Shown piece after piece: positions 1-7,712 of a stretch of DNA of 64,000 bases (within the stretch, counting starts at the first letter, position 1; every line of letters begins with the position of its first letter). Location: contig JADJBV010000002.1 in the NCBI GenBank assembly GCA_016703535.1, forward strand, positions 1,302,001 through 1,366,000, in the 5' to 3' direction. The notes beneath the pieces were generated by a model. The model made no database searches. It was given only the letters and a program-made list of their open reading frames with translations, and was not told the origin of the DNA. The position numbers and the translations under genes were made by a program. This stretch comes from Deltaproteobacteria bacterium (lineage in GTDB: Bacteria > Myxococcota > Kuafuiibacteriia > Kuafuiibacteriales > Kuafuiibacteriaceae).

Positions 1-793
1 GGCCGATGATCCCGTCCGAGTGATCGTCGTAGCCCACGCCGTGGTCGGCCTGGAAGTCGTAGCGCGAGATGGTCCCGGTCAGGCCGTCGAAGGTCCAGTA
101 CACGTTGTCGTGATCCCAGGCGATGCCCATGCAGAGCGGCGACTGGTGGAGCATGTCCAGGTGGCTTCCCAAATCGTAGCCAAGATCTCGGACCGCGTCC
201 GGGTTGGGATAGGAGTAGATGTCCATCCGCGACGGCCACAAAGACGGGCCCATGAAGTCGTTTTGCCGCTGGGAGTTGTTGTAGGTGTTGCGCGACTCCT
301 GGCAGGTGCCGAAGGTGTGCCCGAATTCGTCGCTCGGCGCGCCGAAGGCGATGCTCGACACCTCCTCCATGAAGTGGAGCGCGAAGCTATCAATGCGCTT
401 TTCGGCGGTTTGCTCCGGCGTACCGGCCTTGAAGTAGGTCACCGTCGAGTCGTCGGCCCGGTTCACGACCCACAACTCGCCATCGCCGCTCGGGTTGAAG
501 TCCAGGTCCCGCGGCACGCGAAGTCCACCGACGCCGCTGATCTCATGGAGCTCGACCTGGGCGATGTCGTGGCTCTCGTAGCCGAGGACGCCCAAGCCTC
601 GTTTGGGTTCCGCGTCGATCGAGACGCCTCCATCCTCGGGGAGCTGGCCCGCGTCGTCGGGCAGGCCGAGATCCAACACCGGGATGCCGGCGTCTTGGGT
701 CGGGGTCGGATCGAGCTCGGCCTCATCACAGGCGAGGAGCCCGGCGGTCCAGCCGGCGACGAAGAGGAGCGGAAGTCGTGCAGAAACGAACAT
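1..793 (-). CDS. Secreted lipoprotein, 3' end outside the window
   Basis: The reading frame runs off the left edge, so the C-terminus is missing; about 264 residues are visible. It opens with a short hydrophobic signal ending in a lipobox LLAC (Cys22), followed by an acidic linker with DAG and EDGG motifs. The body has NHL/beta-propeller-like wording such as VPRDLDFNPSGDGELWVVNR and later GIAWDHDNVYWTFDG, where phrases of this kind recur in propeller blades. I infer an outer-surface or periplasmic sensor or scaffold protein but recognise no enzyme motif. It is transcribed divergently from the surface operon that starts at 1031, with a shared 237-base control region containing a perfect inverted repeat. 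Confidence 0.75.
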   Translation of the reverse strand, partial: MFVSARLPLLFVAGWTAGLLACDEAELDPTPTQDAGIPVLDLGLPDDAGQLPEDGGVSIDAEPKRGLGVLGYESHDIAQVELHEISGVGGLRVPRDLDFNPSGDGELWVVNRADDSTVTYFKAGTPEQTAEKRIDSFALHFMEEVSSIAFGAPSDEFGHTFGTCQESRNTYNNSQRQNDFMGPSLWPSRMDIYSYPNPDAVRDLGYDLGSHLDMLHQSPLCMGIAWDHDNVYWTFDGLTGTISRYDFQADHGVGYDDHSDGIIG

Positions 794-903
794 GCGGCCG
801 CCGACACTGCACGAGTTGCGCCTACCTTGGCGATCGGTTGGTAACGCAGACCAGCGGTCCAGTCGTCCATCGGAAACGCCCGGGGATCTCCGAGACCTAG
901 ACG

Positions 904-924
904 AGGTAGGCATAAGTCCTACCT
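904..924. promoter_or_regulatory. Perfect inverted repeat between divergent lipoprotein genes
   Basis: AGGTAGG (904-910), a 7-base spacer and CCTACCT (918-924) form a perfect 7+7 inverted repeat. It lies about 110 bases from the start of each divergent gene, where an operator for a dimeric repressor or activator would fit. It is not followed by a T-run, so a simple terminator is less likely. Function is inferred from symmetry and position only. Confidence 0.35.
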
Positions 925-1030
925 AAATTTCGCCGACCGAAGGTCACGCGCTTGCCCCAAGGATGCCCTCCGTGATTTGCCTCCGCGCCATACCACGCGG
1001 CACGCCGCCGCGAGGGGGAGGCACTTCCAG

Positions 1031-3358
1031 ATGCGCGACCAGTTCCGCGCCTTCATGACCCTGACGCTCCTGACCGCCGCTTGCGAGGACGGTCCCGACT
1101 TGATCTTCACGCCCAACGAGGCCGATCCCGCCCAACAGGCGGCGCAGAACGGGCAGAAGCCCGGTCGGTTTTTTACGCCGGACGGCACCAAGCCCTACGG
1201 CAGCTTGGGCGGCGCCGACAACGTGGCTCGGGCTCAGTTCTGCTCCAACGAGGAGAACGCGGCGGTCGTGCAGCGGATGGTCGTGCAGCCGATCGTCCCC
1301 GACGTGTCGATCGGTGGTGTCCCCTTGCGGAACGCCGACGGCAGCGCCCTCTACGCCGATGATCTTTTGGGCAGCCCCTCCGAAGGCAAGTTCTGCGATC
1401 CGACCGGGGTCTACTCGAACGCCTTCACTTGGGGTCCGACCAACGAGGTGATCGTCTTCTTCAACGAAGAGACTCGGCTGGTGGAGTTGATCGACGCGAC
1501 CCAGCAGTACCTGGGCAAACTCAAGGGCTCCTTCACCGAAGGCGGCCAGGAGATCGACATCGACATCACGCCTCGGGCCCGGGTCAAGATCGGCGAACGG
1601 GAGTTGGACCAGTACACCAGCCGCGCCGACCAAGCGAACCGCACCAACGCGTGGCTGAACAACAAGAACGTCACCTCGATCTACAAGATGATCCGGGAGA
1701 CGTACTTCGAGGCCGGCCCCTTCCCGGCCGACTTCGACTGCGTGGCCTCCAAGTTGTGCGACCTGCTCTACCTGAGCGGCGCCGACACCACGCCTCAAGA
1801 CACCGCCATCCGCATGGACGACACCGGCGTGATCTTGGTCTTTTCACCCGAAGGCCAGATCCTCGAGGTCTACGTGCAGCCGGTCCGGGTCTCGCCCTTC
1901 GAGCTGCGGGCCCAGATCAACTTTGGTGCGCCGGGCTCGTCGACCATGGCCTTCAGCTTCCAGAGCGAAACCAAGGCCAGCTGCACCATCAACCTGGATG
2001 AACAGCCCACCTTCGGCACCTTCCGCCAGCGCTGCGTGGACGCCGGTGACGAACGCACCTTGGCCCGGGCCCAATACGAGACCGAAGACGGTCGCGACTC
2101 GGTGTTGGTCTCCTTCGCCGGCTTGGATCTGGCCTTCCTCCGGGATGTCAGCACCCAACCCGTCTTCCGGGATCGGGAGCGGCCCTCCGATGACGATCGG
2201 CTCTACGCCTTCAACTTCACCCGGTCGCTCCAGGCGCCGGTGGCCGAATACCAACCCCGCAACTTGGCGACCGCCTATTTGGCGGGCCTGCGGCAGCGGC
2301 TCCTCGACGCCATCGATCCGGCGGGCGGCATCGATCCGGCCACCCACCCCTTGGTCACCATGCCGCTGGTCATCCCCTTCGGCCTGAACAACACCCCCAC
2401 TCGGATCGGCGAGATCCGCGGCTCCACCGCCGACTCCAACTGGGTCGAGGAGATCGTGGCCGCGGTCGTCGCCCAATACACCGCGTTGACCCCGGCCCAA
2501 CGGGCGGTGGTCGATCCCCGGGTCAGCAACCCGGTCTATCTGCTCGAACCCTTCGTGGACGCGGTGCTCCAGGCCTTCAGCCACGGCGAGTCCGAAGGCC
2601 CCGACGCGTTCAAGGTCTTCCGCACCACCGACGATCAACGTTGGTGCATCGGCATCGCCAACTTCAAACACGGCGGCGTGCCCTACCGGATCCAGGTCCA
2701 GTACAGCCTCAACTTCGGGGCCATCACCGCGATCTTCGTGGAGCGGGGCTTCAACCGGGTCGACGAGGCCTTCAACGCGGTCGCCGAGATCGCCAGCAAG
2801 CCCTACTTCGATCTGGCCTTGGCGGCCTCGGACGCCCACCCCCTCGGCCTCGGCGGCGACGGAGTGGTGGTCCGCTCCTTCAATCGGCAACTCGACACCC
2901 TCGAGGTGACCTTGAAGAAGCCCCTGGCCAATGGCTCCACCGAAGACCTGGAGCTGACCGTCTCGGGCAGCCCGGTGCAGGACATGAACGGCTACCAACG
3001 CCAGATCCGTGGCCAACGCTTCGAGTGGGTGCCGGCCGACGTGGTCCACCTCTACGGCAAAGAGACCTTCGCCACCGTCTACGTCGAACAAGACGGCCTG
3101 ATCGGGCGGGTGGATCTCGGCACCTTCAAGGGGACCATGGAGCTCTGCCCTGGCCTCCCCATTCAGTATGGCGACAACGTGGCCCAGATGGTCAGCGACT
3201 GGTCGCGGAGTGTTCCGCAGGCCACCTACGCCGACTGCGAGCTGGTGTTCAACCGCTCGGCCAACGGCAACGTCCTGGATGACATCACCTCCCTCAAGTA
3301 CCGCCAGCGCCTGGTGGTGGTCGCGGGGCGGGCCGTGTCGGCTTCGGTTTGGCGTTGA
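1031..3358 (+). CDS. Large hypothetical surface lipoprotein, first gene of the protease/glycosidase operon
   Basis: 775 residues. ATG at 1031 is preferred over the upstream GTG/ATG options because GAGGGGGAGG lies just upstream (1013-1022) and the protein then begins with a compact signal peptide with lipobox TAAC (Cys18). No catalytic motif or known family is apparent. The sequence is rich in aromatic and charged residues and has a few Cys (for example CVASKLCD near residue 240), so it looks like a folded extracytoplasmic protein. The next gene begins within 12 bases of its stop, and four genes follow in the same direction almost without gaps. This suggests that it works with the metzincin-type protease encoded next, perhaps as a partner or scaffold. 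Confidence 0.85.
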   Translation: MRDQFRAFMTLTLLTAACEDGPDLIFTPNEADPAQQAAQNGQKPGRFFTPDGTKPYGSLGGADNVARAQFCSNEENAAVVQRMVVQPIVPDVSIGGVPLRNADGSALYADDLLGSPSEGKFCDPTGVYSNAFTWGPTNEVIVFFNEETRLVELIDATQQYLGKLKGSFTEGGQEIDIDITPRARVKIGERELDQYTSRADQANRTNAWLNNKNVTSIYKMIRETYFEAGPFPADFDCVASKLCDLLYLSGADTTPQDTAIRMDDTGVILVFSPEGQILEVYVQPVRVSPFELRAQINFGAPGSSTMAFSFQSETKASCTINLDEQPTFGTFRQRCVDAGDERTLARAQYETEDGRDSVLVSFAGLDLAFLRDVSTQPVFRDRERPSDDDRLYAFNFTRSLQAPVAEYQPRNLATAYLAGLRQRLLDAIDPAGGIDPATHPLVTMPLVIPFGLNNTPTRIGEIRGSTADSNWVEEIVAAVVAQYTALTPAQRAVVDPRVSNPVYLLEPFVDAVLQAFSHGESEGPDAFKVFRTTDDQRWCIGIANFKHGGVPYRIQVQYSLNFGAITAIFVERGFNRVDEAFNAVAEIASKPYFDLALAASDAHPLGLGGDGVVVRSFNRQLDTLEVTLKKPLANGSTEDLELTVSGSPVQDMNGYQRQIRGQRFEWVPADVVHLYGKETFATVYVEQDGLIGRVDLGTFKGTMELCPGLPIQYGDNVAQMVSDWSRSVPQATYADCELVFNRSANGNVLDDITSLKYRQRLVVVAGRAVSASVWR

Positions 3359-3369
3359 GGTCGATGAAC

Positions 3370-6300
3370 ATGAAAATCTTCGGCAAAGTTCAGCTTTCGA
3401 TCCTCGGCGCGGCCACCTTGGCCGCTTGTGTGGACCACCGGCCGGTGCGCAACGGCCTGCTCGACGAGAGCGTCTACTTGGACAAGACCAACTTGACCAA
3501 GGCCAACCCCAAGTTGGGCGAAGGCGCGACCGACGACGGTTGGCTCTTCAAGGTGACGGTGGTCAAGGCCAGCGCCCCCAACGTGGTGGGTGACTACGCC
3601 TTCCCCGGCTTGGAGAGCGATACTCAGTATATCAAGTTCCGCTTCATGGAGAACGCCCTCCAGATGGTGGACGGACGGCGCCTACAAAACGACGACCCCA
3701 ACAACCCCAACGACGACCTGGCCACCACGACCGACCGGGTGATGTTGGAGTTCACCGGCGGCCACGTCGACGTGAAGTTGCGCGAAAGCCTGGACGGCGA
3801 ACGGACCAACTTCCTCGAGGAGAACTTCGAGGAGCCTTGGATGAGGCGCCAGAAGTTTAAGGTCGACTGGGAGCGGACTTCACTCGATCCCGTGGTCAAC
3901 TTCGGTTGGTTCTACGGTGACTACCTGGCCGACTGCGCCCGGATGCAGAGCGCCCACATGGTGCCCGGCAGCTTCGAGTGGGACGAAAACGACCAGTACC
4001 TGAGCTTCGTGCTCGAGGTGAACTACACCCTGAAGGCGATCACCTTCTTCGGCGGCTGCTGGGACTTGGTGTCCTTGGCCAACGGGGTCGGCACCGCGAC
4101 CATCCAGTACCGCTTCTCCTTTTATCGCCCGGGCCCCAGCAACTTCCAGGTCTGGCAACTCGACGAAAAGGCCCCGGAGAACAAGCAGTACGGCGTGTTC
4201 CAGCGCCTGCAGACCTTCATCGATCCCGAAACCGGCCTGATGGACGCCAAGAGCTTGGTGCAGCGCTTCAACCCGGATCGGACCGACCCGGTGGTGTTCT
4301 ACTTCCACGAAGGGTTCCCGCAGCGCTTTTTGCCGATGTTCGACGAGATCAAGGCTGAGACCAACCAGATCTTGGCGGACTCGGGCGCCAAGCTGCGCAT
4401 CGACTTCAAGAACTTCGATGACGGCGGCGTCGTGCGCCACTTCGGCGACCTTCGCTACAGCTTCGTGGTGTGGCACCAGGACATCGAGACCACCCGGGGT
4501 CTCTTGGGCTACGGGCCTTCGGCGTCGGATCCGCGGACCGGTGAGACCATCAGCGCCAACCTCAACCTCTACAACATCGGCATGGATTGGTATCGCTTCC
4601 TGATCCAGGACTACCTGGAGACCAACGGCGCCTCGGGCAAGCCGGACGACACCAAGCCTTGGGAAGAGATCGCCTGCAATGAAGGCGACACCATCACCAA
4701 CGGCGACAAGTCGGTGCGCCTGCGCTCGACCCTCTTCCAGGAGATGCGCCGGGTGATGAACGTGCCCGAACCGGGCCCCACCGACGACGCCACCGACGCG
4801 TTTTTGCCCGAACCCCAGCGGGGCCGGGACGCGTTCCTCGAGCAGTACCACCGGACCCTCGGCGAATACCGCTACGCCGAGCCGCTCTGGAACCAGTACG
4901 TCTACCAGCCGAGCGCCAAACTCCCGATCGCCGACTTCGGCGGGATGTTGGCCAAGGAGCGAGAGTTCCAGAGCTCGATGACCTCGATCCTCAACAACCA
5001 GGACCCCTTCCAAGGCGTGTCGCTCTACAGCAAGGGCGGCATCGACGCGCAGCAGAAGTTGGCGGAGGACTTCCGGGTCTGGCGCAAGAACCACGACCAA
5101 TTGGAGTTCGCCAAAGAGATGATGTTGGCCCGAAAGAACATCTACGTCTTCGAGCCCAACGACGCGATCAGCGCCATCACCGGCGCGGCTCGCCGTTGTG
5201 TCGGCGGCAAGTGGGAGTCGGACGAGCAGTACCAGGAGCGGATCATCGAGGCGGTGGTCCACCACGTGGCGGTCCACGAGTTCGGCCACAACCTGGGCTT
5301 GCGTCACAACTTCTACGGCAGCGTCGACGCCAAACACATGGAGGAGGGAGAGGTCTCGGCCTCGGTGATGGACTACGTCTATTCACCCGAGGAGGCCGCT
5401 ACGCCCAAGGGTTGGGGTGGCTACGATCAGGCGGCGCTGAAGTGGATCTACGGCACCAGCGACGTCAAGACCGCCATGCTGCAGCAGGACTTCCTGTACT
5501 GCACCGACGAACACCGCTTCCGTTCGCCGCTCTGCGCGGCCCACGACCTGGGCATCACGCCTTCTCAGATCGTGCTCAACGCCATCGAACGTTACGACTG
5601 GTTGTACGAGATCCGGAACAAGCGGGCCTTCCGCACCTTCTGGGACACGTCCACCTACGTGAACAGCGTCTACGGCAGCATCTATCCGCTGCTGCGCATG
5701 TGGTACCTGGCGATCTTCGACTGGGGTGGTGGCGGCGTGCAGGACACGCTCAAGAAGTTGGATCAGGTGTCGGGCGGCGAGGTGTTGACCGATCCCGAAT
5801 ACACCGAGATCGCCATGGACTTCTACAACGACATCCAGGCGGCGGTCGGGATGACCATGGCCTTCTACGACGCGGTGATCAACCAGCCGTCCAGCTTCCG
5901 GGACTACCAGACCAAATACGACCCGTTCTACGGCGACATCCTGCAGCTGGGGATCATCATCGACAAGTTGTTCACCACCTTCGCCTTCATGGATCTGCAG
6001 GAGGTGTACGACTACAACCCCGACGTCTACACCTACGTGTCGCTCTACGACGCGCCCTTCGGCGATCCGAACACCGCTCTTTCGCAGCGGGTGCTCGATG
6101 ACATGTTGGGCAGCAACTACGACACCTTCCCCTGGTTCCGTTATTACGCCATCGGGCTCTTCGCCTCGGTGACCAACTCGGACCTGGTCAGCAAGATCGA
6201 GCTCAAGGAGCGCATCGCCATCAGCCGCTACGAAAACGAGGCCGAGCTGGTGGAGGCGATCGGGCAAGAAGGCTTCGATCAGGCGGTTGCTGCGGGCAAC

Positions 6301-6525
6301 ATCAGCCAGACCTTCGTCAAGGACGGCGAGGAGTTCGTCTACACCTTCATGGCCGACCGGGCTTGGCACTTGGTGGCGGGGCGCTCCCGCAGCCCGGTCA
6401 GCTTCCAGTTCCTGAAGGAGTACAACGATACACTGAATGGAGAGGCCAACCCGGACGAGGACAACTACGGCCTCAAGATCCTGCTGGCGTACTACGAGTA
6501 CTACAACAACTTCGTCGGGTTCTGA
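3370..6525 (+). CDS. Zinc-dependent metzincin-type protease lipoprotein
   Basis: About 1051 residues. The zinc site HEFGHNLGLRH sits at residues 636-646 (His636, Glu637, His640, His646), followed at about 667 by a SVMDY Met-turn. This is the metzincin signature HExxHxxGxxH plus Met-turn, so an active secreted endopeptidase is expected. The N-terminus has a lipobox LAAC (Cys20), which places it on a membrane surface. The first 600 residues are a large non-catalytic region I cannot assign. ATG 3370 has GAGG at good spacing; ATG 3364 is possible. It sits between two surface proteins in one operon, so processing of surface or prey proteins is a reasonable inference. The substrate is unknown. Confidence 0.9.
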   Translation: MKIFGKVQLSILGAATLAACVDHRPVRNGLLDESVYLDKTNLTKANPKLGEGATDDGWLFKVTVVKASAPNVVGDYAFPGLESDTQYIKFRFMENALQMVDGRRLQNDDPNNPNDDLATTTDRVMLEFTGGHVDVKLRESLDGERTNFLEENFEEPWMRRQKFKVDWERTSLDPVVNFGWFYGDYLADCARMQSAHMVPGSFEWDENDQYLSFVLEVNYTLKAITFFGGCWDLVSLANGVGTATIQYRFSFYRPGPSNFQVWQLDEKAPENKQYGVFQRLQTFIDPETGLMDAKSLVQRFNPDRTDPVVFYFHEGFPQRFLPMFDEIKAETNQILADSGAKLRIDFKNFDDGGVVRHFGDLRYSFVVWHQDIETTRGLLGYGPSASDPRTGETISANLNLYNIGMDWYRFLIQDYLETNGASGKPDDTKPWEEIACNEGDTITNGDKSVRLRSTLFQEMRRVMNVPEPGPTDDATDAFLPEPQRGRDAFLEQYHRTLGEYRYAEPLWNQYVYQPSAKLPIADFGGMLAKEREFQSSMTSILNNQDPFQGVSLYSKGGIDAQQKLAEDFRVWRKNHDQLEFAKEMMLARKNIYVFEPNDAISAITGAARRCVGGKWESDEQYQERIIEAVVHHVAVHEFGHNLGLRHNFYGSVDAKHMEEGEVSASVMDYVYSPEEAATPKGWGGYDQAALKWIYGTSDVKTAMLQQDFLYCTDEHRFRSPLCAAHDLGITPSQIVLNAIERYDWLYEIRNKRAFRTFWDTSTYVNSVYGSIYPLLRMWYLAIFDWGGGGVQDTLKKLDQVSGGEVLTDPEYTEIAMDFYNDIQAAVGMTMAFYDAVINQPSSFRDYQTKYDPFYGDILQLGIIIDKLFTTFAFMDLQEVYDYNPDVYTYVSLYDAPFGDPNTALSQRVLDDMLGSNYDTFPWFRYYAIGLFASVTNSDLVSKIELKERIAISRYENEAELVEAIGQEGFDQAVAAGNISQTFVKDGEEFVYTFMADRAWHLVAGRSRSPVSFQFLKEYNDTLNGEANPDEDNYGLKILLAYYEYYNNFVGF

Positions 6526-6528
6526 GCG

Positions 6529-7707
6529 ATGCGGGCAGCTTGGCTCTCCCCGATAGTCCTGGTGGCGCTCCTGGCTCCCGCCCGTGCGGGGGCTCAGGAC
6601 GTGACCACCACCTCGACGGTGGCCACCCCGGGTGGGCCGGCGTTGGCGCCGGTGCCACCGCCCACCGAACCTGACGCGGTCGAGACTCAGACCCCGGCGG
6701 CCCCAGCTCCGGCCCCGGCGGTCGAAGCTCCGGCCCCGGCGGTCGAGGCTCCTCCGCCCGAGGTTCCGGCCCCGCCGGCTCCGGTGGTTGAGGCTCCGCC
6801 CCCGGCGCCGGTTGAGGAACCGTCGGCCCCCACGCCCCCCGCAGCGGCGGCGGTGGAAAAGGAGAAGGATCCGCAGAAGTCTCAGCTGGTGCGCAACATC
6901 GGCGAGTCCGGCAGCAGCGACGATCGCCACTGGTTCGTCAGCGGCAGCTTGGAGCTGCGGATGTTGGCGGTCAGCGACGAAGACCCGGCCAACGACCGAC
7001 TCATGGTCTACGCGATCCGAGGCGGTTATGGGTTGCTCCCGGGCCTGTCTTTGTTTGGCTCCTTGAGCCTCAACCAACGTTTTGTGGCCGAAGAAGGGGA
7101 GTCCGGCTTCCTCTTCAACGACCTGCAGTTGGCGCTGAACTACAACCAGACCCTCAAGGTGCCGCTGCCGGCCCTGGGCGATCACGACCTGTCCTTGACC
7201 CACCGGGCCGGCTTCTATTTGCCGACCTCCCGGCGCAGTCAGGCCAATGACATCTACCTGGTGCCGGAGCTCCTGGAGCGGGCCCGGATCAACCTGGTGG
7301 ATCGGCTGTATTTCGGCGTGGACCTGATCGGTCGCTATCAAGTCGCCCAATACGCCGAAGGCGCTGGGCCTGGGGCACCGCCCCTCACCCAACTGCTGAT
7401 GGCGGGCAGTGTGGCGGCCGAATACAACCTGCTGGAGTCGGAGCGCTTCGGCTTCATCACGGTCGGCGCCGACCTCAGCTCGATCTACCGCTTGCGGTAC
7501 GCGGCCCGGGACTCGAGCGAACAGGTCCGCTGGAAGCAGTCCTACGGTTGGTCCCTTTATGGCGTCTACGCGCCGTACCCGTTTTTGGCCTTCACCGCGT
7601 TGCTCTACACGGGTGACGATGTGGTCCGGGCCGACGGCGCCCGGCGGATCGAGTTTTTGGATCGGGACTCCAGCCAGCTCATGTTCAACGTCACCGCACG
7701 TTATTGA
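6529..7707 (+). CDS. Outer-membrane beta-barrel protein with Pro/Ala-rich N-terminal linker
   Basis: 392 residues. A cleavable signal peptide ending near AGAQD is followed by about 90 residues of Pro/Ala/Glu-rich repeats (PAPAPAVEAPAPAVE type), which probably span or attach to peptidoglycan. The remaining 270 residues show alternating amphipathic strands and end in an aromatic residue (TARY), the usual barrel-assembly signal. No channel or enzyme family is recognised. It starts 3 bases after the protease stop and is followed by the glycosidase 5 bases on, so it may form the outer-membrane port or anchor for the module. Confidence 0.85.
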   Translation: MRAAWLSPIVLVALLAPARAGAQDVTTTSTVATPGGPALAPVPPPTEPDAVETQTPAAPAPAPAVEAPAPAVEAPPPEVPAPPAPVVEAPPPAPVEEPSAPTPPAAAAVEKEKDPQKSQLVRNIGESGSSDDRHWFVSGSLELRMLAVSDEDPANDRLMVYAIRGGYGLLPGLSLFGSLSLNQRFVAEEGESGFLFNDLQLALNYNQTLKVPLPALGDHDLSLTHRAGFYLPTSRRSQANDIYLVPELLERARINLVDRLYFGVDLIGRYQVAQYAEGAGPGAPPLTQLLMAGSVAAEYNLLESERFGFITVGADLSSIYRLRYAARDSSEQVRWKQSYGWSLYGVYAPYPFLAFTALLYTGDDVVRADGARRIEFLDRDSSQLMFNVTARY

Positions 7708-7712
7708 GGGCC

